In this document: positions 1-5,512 of the stretch, piece after piece
Layout: every line of letters begins with the position of its first letter
How positions within the stretch are numbered: position 1 is the stretch's first letter
Source of the DNA: Bifidobacteriaceae bacterium
GTDB taxonomy: Bacteria; Actinomycetota; Actinomycetes; Actinomycetales; WQXJ01
Length of the DNA stretch: 5,512 nt
Reading direction: 5' to 3'
NCBI GenBank assembly: GCA_031266115.1
Contig: JAISBQ010000352.1
Location: 1-5,512, forward strand
Notes under the pieces: generated by a model
Database searches by the model: none
Told to the model about the DNA's origin: nothing
What the model saw: the letters and a program-made list of their open reading frames with translations, nothing else
Translations under genes and position numbers: made by a program

Positions 1-341
1 CCGCGTACGAGATCTACCGGCGCACGCATCCGTGGGTGGCGGACTATCCCCTGTCGCCCAAGTCTGTGGTCCGCGAGATGCGCACCCATGCCATGACGTT
101 CAACGAATTCGTCTCCCGCTACGATCTGGCGCGATCCGAGGGCGTGGTGCTGCGGTATCTCACCGACGCCTACCGCACGTTGCGCGATTCGGTTCCGCCC
201 TCAGCGGCAACTGACGATCTAGACCAGCTTGTCGAATGGCTCGGCGACCTGGTCCGGGGCGTCGATTCATCTCTCTTGGACGAGTGGGAACGGCTCGCGG
301 CGGATTCGTCGTCGCCTGTCGACGGCGCGCCCACCGGGTGA
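1..341 (+). CDS. DEAD/DEAH-box helicase, C-terminal DUF3516 end (5' partial)
   Basis: Open from the left edge (codons start at position 3) to TGA at 339-341, giving about 112 residues. The visible part begins AYEIYRRTHPWVADYPLSPK and continues with an SVVREM stretch, an ARSEGVVLRYLTDAYRTL helix and a DLVEWLGDLVRGVDSSLLDEW-like segment. I recognise this pattern as the C-terminal DUF3516 region of actinobacterial SKI2/Lhr-like superfamily 2 helicases. The ATPase motifs (Walker A, DExH, motif VI) would lie upstream, outside the window. The family is presumed to unwind RNA or DNA in the cytoplasm using ATP; its exact role is not settled. The last ten or so residues (SSSPVDGAPTG) look like a disordered tail. 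An ATG lies within the frame at 78, but the homologous sequence clearly runs upstream of it, so this is a truncated gene and not a small one. The deacylase gene follows on the same strand after 43 nt. Confidence 0.85.
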   Translation, partial: AYEIYRRTHPWVADYPLSPKSVVREMRTHAMTFNEFVSRYDLARSEGVVLRYLTDAYRTLRDSVPPSAATDDLDQLVEWLGDLVRGVDSSLLDEWERLAADSSSPVDGAPTG

Positions 342-384
342 GCCTGGCTTGACCTCGCTTGCGGTGAGGCGCTACATAAGCCTC

Positions 385-879
385 GTGAGCGCGAAGAGGC
401 CGACCACCGCCGGCACTGCCGCCATCCTTGCTCTTCGGCGGGCCGGGGTCCCCCACACCGTCCTCGCGTTCTCCCGCGACCGGCGGGCCCACCTCGGGTA
501 CGGCCTGGAGGCGACCACGGCTCTCGGGCTTCCGGGCGACCAGTTGTTCAAGACGCTCGTCGCCAAAGTCGACGGCGAATTGGCTGTGGGGATCATTCCT
601 GTCGTGGCGTCGTTGAGCATGAAGGCACTGGCCACGGCATTGGGCGGGAAGAAGGGGACGATGGCGGAGGTCGCCGAGGCCGAGCGGGCCACCGGCTACG
701 TGGTGGGCGGGATTTCACCCTTGGGCCAACGCCAGGCCCACCCCACGGTCATCGACTCGGCGGCGGCGAGCCTCGACATCATGTACGTCTCGGCTGGATC
801 GCGTGGCCTGGACCTGGGAATCGCACCGGCAGACCTGGCGCGCATGACGGGGGCGGTGTTCGCGTCGATCGCCCGGTGA
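385..879 (+). CDS. ybaK: Cys-tRNA(Pro)/Cys-tRNA(Cys) deacylase, YbaK/EbsC family
   Basis: A 164-residue protein, the usual length for YbaK. Members of this family hydrolyse Cys mischarged onto tRNA(Pro) by prolyl-tRNA synthetase, acting in trans in the cytoplasm. Visible family signatures are the N-terminal TAAILALRRAGVPHTVLAF segment, HLGYGLEATTALG, QLFKTLVAKVDG with Lys56 matching the conserved active-site lysine of YbaK (Lys46 in E. coli, from memory), SMKALATALGGKKG, the hallmark GGISPLGQ at 108-115, and YVSAGSRGLDL near the C-terminus. The start is uncertain. GTG at 385 gives the best N-terminus compared with the family, but the only purine-rich stretch (GGTGAGG, 363-369) is 15 nt away. 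In-frame GTG at 364 and TTG at 349 are alternatives. The gene may be co-transcribed with the helicase gene upstream, and it converges on the minus-strand gene 35 nt downstream. Confidence 0.9.
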   Translation: MSAKRPTTAGTAAILALRRAGVPHTVLAFSRDRRAHLGYGLEATTALGLPGDQLFKTLVAKVDGELAVGIIPVVASLSMKALATALGGKKGTMAEVAEAERATGYVVGGISPLGQRQAHPTVIDSAAASLDIMYVSAGSRGLDLGIAPADLARMTGAVFASIAR

Positions 880-914
880 GGCCTGGGGCAGCGCCCACGC
901 AGTCGGTCGGCTGG

Positions 915-2045
915 TCACTCGGACGGCGCATCGGGGGCGTGGGACGATGCCCCTGGCGCCGATGCTCCCTTGCGGTGGCCTTTACCACGCTTGGGCCGGC
1001 GAAGGGCGTCGGGGTTGGAGTATTCGTCCGGCTCGGGGACCTCCTCGCCGATATAGGCCAGGCAGTACAGCGCGCCGGCGCGGACCCTTTGACGGGCGTG
1101 GGCGTTGCGCAGGAGGGCACGGAATGCCGGGCGCAGTTCCCCCTGGGTGGCGGCGCCGAACTGCAACTCGGTGAGCGTTTGGGCGTCGACGCGCACGTCA
1201 AGGGCCTCGGCCAAGTCCCACAGCATCACTTTGATGTGGTCGCGGAAGGGGTGATAGTCCGCGTCCTCGGCAAGGCGATACATGCGCCGCAACACCCGCA
1301 GCGCCTCTTTCCACGAGCGCACCATGGTCCGGCTCGCGATCTTCGATTCTGCTACTCGCGGGCTGAGGTCCACGGCCAGGTCACACACCCCCGGGGCGTC
1401 GAGAAGATCCCACCGCGAGCCGAGCACGGACTCCAAGCCGTCGAAGATCGCGGCGCTGACGACGTCGAGGATGGTGCCGTTGTGAAGAATCTGCGCGGAC
1501 AGGCGCGAATACTGCCGGGCCGCGAACGCTAACTCCTGTCCCGCGACTCCGCGTTCGGTCACGTGGGTGTCGTGGTGGGACAGCTCGACGGCGGCCGGCC
1601 TGTTCGCAGTGATGGTCTCGATGACCCCGCGGACCCAGTAGGCGACGCCGCGAACGGCCTCGGCGTACTGTTCGGAATCGGGCGCGATCCGACTCAAGGT
1701 CGGGATCGCGCCTTCGGTGGGCTCGTCGATCCGCTCCCACGGCAGGAGCACCACCCGCCCGGTCGGATCGGCCACGTCCCCGCCGGACAAACCCACCGCT
1801 TCGGCAACGCGGTCCGTGTCACGCGAGAACGCCGGGGTCACCATCGCCACGATCGGTGCGCCGGCCTGGATGGACTCGCCCCAGCGGTCGCGCTGGCCCC
1901 AGGGTGGGGGCTCGCGCACGGTGATGGGTTCCAGAACCTCATCGAAGGATGCGGCGTATTCCTCGACCACGTCGGCCACAAACACGGTGATCGCCCCGTG
2001 CGAGGCCGTGTCGTCTTCGGGACAGAAACTCACCAATACCGGCAT
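915..2045 (-). CDS. Probable TIR-like domain protein with unrecognised helical C-terminal region
   Basis: A 376-residue protein read from ATG at 2045 to TGA at 915. The N-terminal 140 residues fit a TIR-like alpha/beta fold: strand 1 MPVLVSFCPEDD (compare the SY..ED start of TIR domains), helix ITVFVADVVEEYAASF (19-34), then WGQRDRWGESIQAG (49-62) followed by the strand-turn PIVAMVTPAFSRD (64-76), which resembles the W..I..A...I.vlTP.y..S block, and a late strand GRVVLLPW (96-103). Glu57 in WGESI is a candidate for the catalytic glutamate of NAD-cleaving TIR domains; this is inference. Residues 150-345 look mostly helical and match nothing I know. A basic patch (RRPKRGKGHRKG, 349-360) precedes an Ala/Pro/Ser-rich tail. 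No signal peptide or membrane segment is seen, so it is probably cytoplasmic. An in-frame GTG at 2096 would add 17 residues. I prefer 2045 because third-position GC drops in those extra codons and the fold begins right at the ATG. Neither start has a clear Shine-Dalgarno. Confidence 0.7.
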   Translation of the reverse strand: MPVLVSFCPEDDTASHGAITVFVADVVEEYAASFDEVLEPITVREPPPWGQRDRWGESIQAGAPIVAMVTPAFSRDTDRVAEAVGLSGGDVADPTGRVVLLPWERIDEPTEGAIPTLSRIAPDSEQYAEAVRGVAYWVRGVIETITANRPAAVELSHHDTHVTERGVAGQELAFAARQYSRLSAQILHNGTILDVVSAAIFDGLESVLGSRWDLLDAPGVCDLAVDLSPRVAESKIASRTMVRSWKEALRVLRRMYRLAEDADYHPFRDHIKVMLWDLAEALDVRVDAQTLTELQFGAATQGELRPAFRALLRNAHARQRVRAGALYCLAYIGEEVPEPDEYSNPDALRRPKRGKGHRKGASAPGASSHAPDAPSE

Positions 2046-2104
2046 GCGAACGCGTGCAGTGAGGTGGGCAACGGGGCCTGCGCCAACGGGATTCACAACC
2101 GGTC

Positions 2105-2110
2105 ATTGTA
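2105..2110 (-). promoter_or_regulatory. Candidate -10 box (TACAAT) for the TIR-like gene
   Basis: On the minus strand the hexamer TACAAT reads from 2110 to 2105, a near-consensus sigma70/SigA -10 box in otherwise very GC-rich DNA. The GTG at 2096 starts 8 nt after it, close to where transcription should begin. The gene would therefore be read either from a leaderless or near-leaderless GTG, or from the ATG at 2045 with a leader of about 50 nt. No recognisable -35 hexamer sits 16-18 nt upstream, so the call rests on one hexamer. Confidence 0.35.
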
Positions 2111-2260
2111 CGTGGCAAGCACCCGCGCCGCGTGGGCCATGACACAATCGCTGTCGACGATGCCAACCCGGATGCCGCGCCGCGCCGTGACCAGCCGCTA
2201 GCCGATCGAACCTCACCCCCGCTCAACGCCGTGGGCTCGCCATCGTCCCAACGGCCCCTT

Positions 2261-2268
2261 GGAAGGAG
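2261..2268 (+). promoter_or_regulatory. Ribosome binding site GGAAGGAG deciding the start at 2274
   Basis: GGAAGGAG ends 5 nt before ATG 2274. It fixes the start of the membrane-anchored protein at 2274 and argues against the in-frame TTG at 2259, which lies just upstream of the site itself. No convincing -35/-10 pair was found for this gene between 2097 and 2260. Confidence 0.85.
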
Positions 2269-2273
2269 CACCG

Positions 2274-3950
2274 ATGACCACGAACCCGCCGTACGGCCAG
2301 GATCCGGACCACAGCGAAGGCCCGCCGCCGACGCCGGCCGACCCCCCCACGCATCCCGTTTCCCCAGCAGAGCTCGCGTTCGATCCGGCCGGCTTGCCCG
2401 TCGGCTCCGCGGCGCCCGTGGCTGGGCCGCCGTCCGACGGCGGACTGCGGCGCCGGCGCCGGATGTGGGTGGTCGCCGGCTCCATGGCGGCGGCCGTGGT
2501 CCTCCTCGGTGGCGGCACCGCAGCGGCGCTTCTCGCCGCGTCGACGTTTCCTCACGGCGCCGCCACACCTGACGAAGCCGTCACGGCATTCGTCAAGGCC
2601 GCGCAATCCAAGCGCCTGGTCGCCATGGGATCGATGATCGCCCCGAGCGAACTGAGCCTTGTCCGCCAGGCGATGTCGGATGTGCGCCCGCCGTCCGGTG
2701 CGCCGAGCCCGGATCCGGAGCAAGCCGAGGCCCTCGCTGCGGTGTGGGACTCGTTGACCATAGACGCCGCTGGCATCGAGACGTCCAGCGAGCAGATCGC
2801 AGGTGATGTGTCGATCGTGTCGTTGACCCGCGGGAGTATCACCATTGATGCCGATCCGGAGGCTCTGAGCCGGCTCATCGACGCGGCGGGAGCGGCAGCC
2901 AGCCCGCTCGGTTCTACTCTCGGCTCGACACTGCCGAGCGAGGACGCTGAGGAGGCTCTCGCTGACTTGACCGCGTCTTTGCCGTACACGCTGACCGCTG
3001 CCGACGCCGCTGAGGAGCTTGGGTTTGACCCGGCGCTCGTCGCTGTCGAAGAAGGCGGCAAGTGGTACGTCTCGGCGGCGATGACGATTGCCGAGCTGGT
3101 GTTCGCCGATGCCGCGAAGGACAACCCCGCCTTGCAGCGAGGCACGCCCCTGAGCGCCGAGGAAACCGGGGCGTTGGGCGACGCGCAGGCGGCGGCGAGC
3201 CAGTTCACGGCGGGCCTTGGCGAGGTCATCGCCTCGGGCGATGTCCGCACACTCGCGGCCGCCCTACCCGAGGCCGAGGCCAGGGTGGTGGCCGTGTATG
3301 GGCCAGCTATCTGGGGTCGGGGCGACGCAGGACCGGGCGGTCTGACGCTCGAAGCCCTGGAGGTGAGCCCCGTGAGGGACGATGACGGACGGGTGCGCTT
3401 CGGCCTCGACCTCCTCTCGCTGACCGGTCCCACGTGGACCGCAACCGTCTCGCGCGACGATCCGGACCTCTACACGCTCGACGTGAAGCGCGACAGCGCC
3501 GGCGGCGAGGCGTCGATCACGGGCTCGGTCCGGGCCACGGGCGACGACAATTGGCATGTCGACTACGCCACCACCGGTGACACGGAGGCCGATGATGCCA
3601 GCGGCTCGGTGGATCTCGCGATCGGACCGGATGAGTGGGCCATCGACATCGCTACCACGGCGCCGGACGGCGAATCGACGGGCACCTCGATCACGCTGAC
3701 GGACGATTGCCTCAGCTATGAGGATTCCGCGAACCCCATCATGGCCACGCGCGTGTGTGCCAGCGAGAACCCGGTGGTCGGCGAGACGATCGAGTCGATC
3801 AACCAGATGCGCAAGGCGATCCCCCACTTGCCTCGGCCGGAGGCGCTCGCCGGCTTCACCGCGATCGAGTCCGACGGCGGATGGCGGGTCTCACTGACGA
3901 GTTCGCTGCTGGACATCGCGGCGACCGTCTTCCCCAACGGGATCCAATAG
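2274..3950 (+). CDS. Membrane-anchored protein with two probable extracytoplasmic NTF2-like domains
   Basis: A 558-residue protein with a strong ribosome binding site. Residues 1-57 are Pro/Gly/Asp-rich and probably disordered in the cytoplasm. Five arginines at 59-63 then a hydrophobic segment MWVVAGSMAAAVVLLGGG continuing to about residue 92 form one N-in membrane anchor, leaving about 465 residues outside. Residues 97-275 (starting ATPDEAVTAFVKAAQSKRL, ending GGKWYVSAAMTIAELVF) resemble the DUF4878/NTF2-like layout of actinobacterial surface proteins. A second unit, about 305-553, starts with a similar helix (AAASQFTAGLGEVIASGD) and closes with a matching GGWRVSLTSSLLDIAATVF, so the ectodomain is probably a duplicated or related pair. 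The only two cysteines, Cys479 and Cys495, lie 16 apart and could form a disulfide. The ectodomain is rich in Asp/Glu. No catalytic motif is visible and the function is not known. It is transcribed divergently from the TIR-like gene. Confidence 0.82.
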   Translation: MTTNPPYGQDPDHSEGPPPTPADPPTHPVSPAELAFDPAGLPVGSAAPVAGPPSDGGLRRRRRMWVVAGSMAAAVVLLGGGTAAALLAASTFPHGAATPDEAVTAFVKAAQSKRLVAMGSMIAPSELSLVRQAMSDVRPPSGAPSPDPEQAEALAAVWDSLTIDAAGIETSSEQIAGDVSIVSLTRGSITIDADPEALSRLIDAAGAAASPLGSTLGSTLPSEDAEEALADLTASLPYTLTAADAAEELGFDPALVAVEEGGKWYVSAAMTIAELVFADAAKDNPALQRGTPLSAEETGALGDAQAAASQFTAGLGEVIASGDVRTLAAALPEAEARVVAVYGPAIWGRGDAGPGGLTLEALEVSPVRDDDGRVRFGLDLLSLTGPTWTATVSRDDPDLYTLDVKRDSAGGEASITGSVRATGDDNWHVDYATTGDTEADDASGSVDLAIGPDEWAIDIATTAPDGESTGTSITLTDDCLSYEDSANPIMATRVCASENPVVGETIESINQMRKAIPHLPRPEALAGFTAIESDGGWRVSLTSSLLDIAATVFPNGIQ

Positions 3951-3987
3951 CCCACCAGCCGGGGAATGTGGGGTATTTCCACCCACC

Positions 3988-4019
3988 CAGCCGTGTCCAC
4001 AGTATGAGACACGCGGCTG
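3988..4019 (+). terminator. Imperfect hairpin after the membrane-protein gene, possible terminator
   Basis: CAGCCGTGTC (3988-3997) can pair with GACACGCGGCTG (4008-4019), ten base pairs interrupted by a 2-nt CG bulge, around a 10-nt loop. It lies 37 nt after the stop at 3950. A smaller 5-bp stem (GTGGG 3968-3972 with CCCAC 3982-3986) precedes it. No U-tract follows, which is common for actinobacterial terminators but weakens the call. Confidence 0.4.
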
Positions 4020-4059
4020 ACCAGGAGCGATAGTTAATCCGTGTGTCACATGCTGTCGC

Positions 4060-4065
4060 TACACT
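4060..4065 (+). promoter_or_regulatory. Candidate -10 box (TACACT) for the binding-protein gene
   Basis: TACACT is a good TAnnnT match in the most AT-containing part of the 3951-4164 intergenic region. Transcription would begin near 4072 and leave a leader of about 93 nt. No clear -35 is seen at 16-18 nt; the nearest AT-rich hexamer, TTAATC at 4034-4039, is spaced too far. Just upstream lies the odd palindrome TGTGTCACA (4042-4050), and CTGTC occurs at 4053-4057 and again at 4064-4068, an 11-bp interval. These could be regulator contacts, but that is inference. Confidence 0.35.
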
Positions 4066-4152
4066 GTCCGCAAGTTTCGACGGGCACCTTGGCAATCGCT
4101 CCGCACCGCTGTGGGCCACGTAACAGCCATGTGTTCCAGTCGCCGAAATCCC

Positions 4153-4158
4153 AAGGAG
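4153..4158 (+). promoter_or_regulatory. Ribosome binding site AAGGAG deciding the start at 4165
   Basis: AAGGAG sits 6 nt before ATG 4165. This, and the lipoprotein signal peptide that begins at that ATG, rule out the in-frame upstream start at 4111, which would add 18 residues ahead of the signal peptide. Confidence 0.88.
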
Positions 4159-4164
4159 ACGCGT

Positions 4165-5385
4165 ATGAAAATCCCATGTCCCCGCATCCTCGCCTTCACC
4201 GTCGTCTGCACCGCCATCGTCGCCATAGCCGGGTGTTCCGGCGGCGTCGGCGGCTCCGGTGATGCCGACACCCAGGCGTCCGCCGATGGCACCGGCGACG
4301 GCACCGATCAAGCGCCTGCAGATTCGGCCGCGATCAAGCTCGGCATGCTCGCCCCCTTCTCCGGATCGGAGTCAGCATTCGGTCCCTACATGGCCAACGG
4401 GGCGACCCTGGCCATCGACGAGATCAACGCCGATGGCGGCGTCCTTGGCCGCCAACTCGAACTCATCACCGAAGACGATGCCTGCGACGCCACCACGGCC
4501 GTCGCGGGCGCCAACAAACTCACCACCCAAGGGATCGTCGCCTCCGTGGGCGGCTATTGCTCCAGTTCAGCGGTCCCCACAGTCGACATCCTGACCGGCT
4601 CTGGTGTCCCCATGGTGATCCCCGCCGCCAACTCCAACCAGCTGGTCGATTTGGGCAACCCCAAGGTGTTCCTCATCAATGGCACCGGAACGCAACAGGC
4701 CGCCGCCGCGCTCGCCTATGCCAAACATGAGGGCCTGAGCACCGTGGCCCTCCTGCACGATAACTCCTCGTATTCCAAGGATCTCGCGGATTCCTTCAAC
4801 GCCCAGGCGGAGGATTCCACGGTTTCTTCGGTTCTGACCGAGGGCGTCAACAAAGACGAGAAGGACTTCTCGGCCACCGTGAACAACGTGCTCGCCGAGA
4901 ATCCTGATCTCGTGTGGTGGACCGGCTACTACGAGGCGGGCGGCCTCATCGCCAAGCAGCTACGCGACGCCGGCTACGCCGGCCAGATCATGGTCGCCGA
5001 CGGCTCGGTCGACGCGAAGCTTGCCGAGATCGCCGGCCCGCAGGCTTCCCAAGGTCTCCTCGGCACGTTCACTCAGACGCCGGACATGCTTGAGGGCCAC
5101 GACGATTGGATCAGCTCCTACACCGAGAAGTTCGGCGGCCCCCCCGGTCCGTATTCGACCCAGGCCTATGACGCGGTCCGCGTGGTTGCCCAAGCCATCA
5201 CCGATGCAGGCAGCACCGATGGCGATGCCGTGGCCACCGCGCTGGAGGCCATCGATGGGATGGAACTCTTCTCCGGCCCACTGAAGTTCACCCCACAGCA
5301 CACGCTGTCCTCCGGAGGGTTCGTCGTGGTCGAGGTCGGCCCAGACGGCACCTTCGTCTTCAAGGAGAATCCCGTCGACTACTGA
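4165..5385 (+). CDS. Branched-chain amino acid-type ABC transporter substrate-binding lipoprotein
   Basis: A 406-residue protein. The N-terminus is a lipoprotein signal peptide: MKIPCPR, a hydrophobic stretch, then lipobox IAGC with Cys24 as the lipid-modified residue. A Gly/Asp/Ala-rich linker runs to about residue 55, followed by a type I periplasmic-binding fold (Peripla_BP_6): IKLGMLAPFSGSESAFGP, ATLAIDEINADGGVLGRQLE, EDDACDATTAVAGANKL, VGGYCSSSAVPTVDIL, VPMVIPAANSN, NKDEKDFSATVNNV, and SGPLKF near the end. Cys107 and Cys132 match the conserved disulfide of E. coli LivJ/LivK. Candidate ligand residues are Ser133, Ala154, Ala155, Tyr203 and Tyr255, while Asp279 stands where LivJ has Glu226. 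The protein should hold substrate outside the membrane for a LivHM permease with LivG/LivF ATPases, none of which is in the window. The true ligand could be a branched-chain amino acid, another amino acid, an amide or urea. Start chosen from the ribosome binding site and signal peptide. Confidence 0.93.
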   Translation: MKIPCPRILAFTVVCTAIVAIAGCSGGVGGSGDADTQASADGTGDGTDQAPADSAAIKLGMLAPFSGSESAFGPYMANGATLAIDEINADGGVLGRQLELITEDDACDATTAVAGANKLTTQGIVASVGGYCSSSAVPTVDILTGSGVPMVIPAANSNQLVDLGNPKVFLINGTGTQQAAAALAYAKHEGLSTVALLHDNSSYSKDLADSFNAQAEDSTVSSVLTEGVNKDEKDFSATVNNVLAENPDLVWWTGYYEAGGLIAKQLRDAGYAGQIMVADGSVDAKLAEIAGPQASQGLLGTFTQTPDMLEGHDDWISSYTEKFGGPPGPYSTQAYDAVRVVAQAITDAGSTDGDAVATALEAIDGMELFSGPLKFTPQHTLSSGGFVVVEVGPDGTFVFKENPVDY

Positions 5386-5399
5386 GTGACCCACCGCGC

Positions 5400-5456
5400 G
5401 GGGGGGCCGGGCCGCCCCCGGGCAGCCCCCCCCCGGGGCATCGCACCCCCGGGGGG
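5400..5456 (+). terminator. GC-only hairpins after the binding-protein gene, likely terminator or attenuator
   Basis: CCCCCCGGGG at 5429-5438 pairs perfectly with CCCCGGGGGG at 5447-5456, a 10-bp stem of only G:C pairs with an 8-nt loop (CATCGCAC). A smaller stem just before it joins GGGGG (5402-5406) to CCCCC (5415-5419). They begin 15-44 nt after the stop at 5385. No U-tract follows the main stem; the nearest is TTTT at 5505-5508. I see no gene in 5386-5512. Homopolymer runs of up to nine C may also hold sequencing errors. Confidence 0.6.
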
Positions 5457-5512
5457 CCGCGCCCAGCGGCAACAGGTCTGGGACGGGCGCTGAGGCGGCG
5501 GGGTATTTTCCG

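Noticed and set aside
880..914. Possible bidirectional terminator between the convergent genes (GGGC-AGC-GCCC)
   Set aside because: Only four base pairs with a 3-nt loop and no U-tract on either strand; this is expected by chance at this GC content.
876..1532. Long plus-strand reading frame (218 codons) antisense to the TIR-like gene
   Set aside because: It lies opposite the minus-strand gene in codon register, the usual cause of long shadow frames in GC-rich DNA. It has no ribosome binding site and no recognisable domain, and it overlaps a better-supported gene.
1563..2201. Second plus-strand antisense frame (212 codons), rich in Gly, His and Arg
   Set aside because: Same register and same explanation. 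Its His/Arg/Gly-rich composition is typical of a shadow, and it runs through the divergent promoter region.
2552..3433. Minus-strand frame of 293 codons inside the membrane-anchored protein gene
   Set aside because: The Ser/Ala/Arg-rich translation is low in complexity and the opposite strand has a strong ribosome binding site, a membrane anchor and coherent domain structure.
4960..5472. Minus-strand frame of 170 codons opposite the binding-protein gene's 3' end
   Set aside because: It overlaps a clearly homologous coding sequence and starts within the GC hairpin region, with no ribosome binding site and no recognisable product.
3970..5511. GGGGTATTTCC at 3970-3980 resembles GGGGTATTTTCC at 5500-5511
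   Set aside because: The match is 11-12 nt with a one-base length difference, in unrelated contexts. It is not enough to claim a repeat or a shared operator.

Overview
The window is GC-rich throughout, with strong G/C bias at third codon positions. It fits a member of the Actinomycetota, because the first gene ends in a DUF3516-type tail typical of actinobacterial DEAD/DEAH-box helicases. No genus can be named from the sequence. There is no RNA gene, insertion sequence, CRISPR array or integrase.

Layout: (1) positions 1-341, + strand, the 3' end of a DUF3516 helicase cut by the window edge. (2) 385-879, +, a complete YbaK-type Cys-tRNA(Pro) deacylase. (3) 915-2045, - strand (possibly starting at 2096), a protein with a probable TIR-like N-terminal domain and an unrecognised, mostly helical C-terminal region; it converges on the deacylase gene. 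(4) 2046-2273, a divergent intergenic region with a candidate -10 box for the minus-strand gene and a strong ribosome binding site for the plus-strand gene. (5) 2274-3950, +, a single-pass membrane-anchored protein with a large extracytoplasmic region that looks like two related domains. (6) 3951-4164, an intergenic region with an imperfect hairpin, a candidate promoter and a ribosome binding site. (7) 4165-5385, +, a lipoprotein substrate-binding protein of the branched-chain amino acid (LIV/HAAT) ABC transporter class. (8) 5386-5512, no gene, but a very GC-rich hairpin region that probably ends or attenuates transcription.

The helicase and deacylase are RNA and translation housekeeping functions and could be co-transcribed. 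The binding protein would feed a LivHMGF-type permease and ATPase, probably encoded beyond the right edge. The TIR-like gene and the divergent membrane-anchored gene are the least explained part. The TIR-like protein is the best candidate here for something undescribed, but the fold assignment rests on motif reading only, and nothing in the window proves a defence or signalling role.
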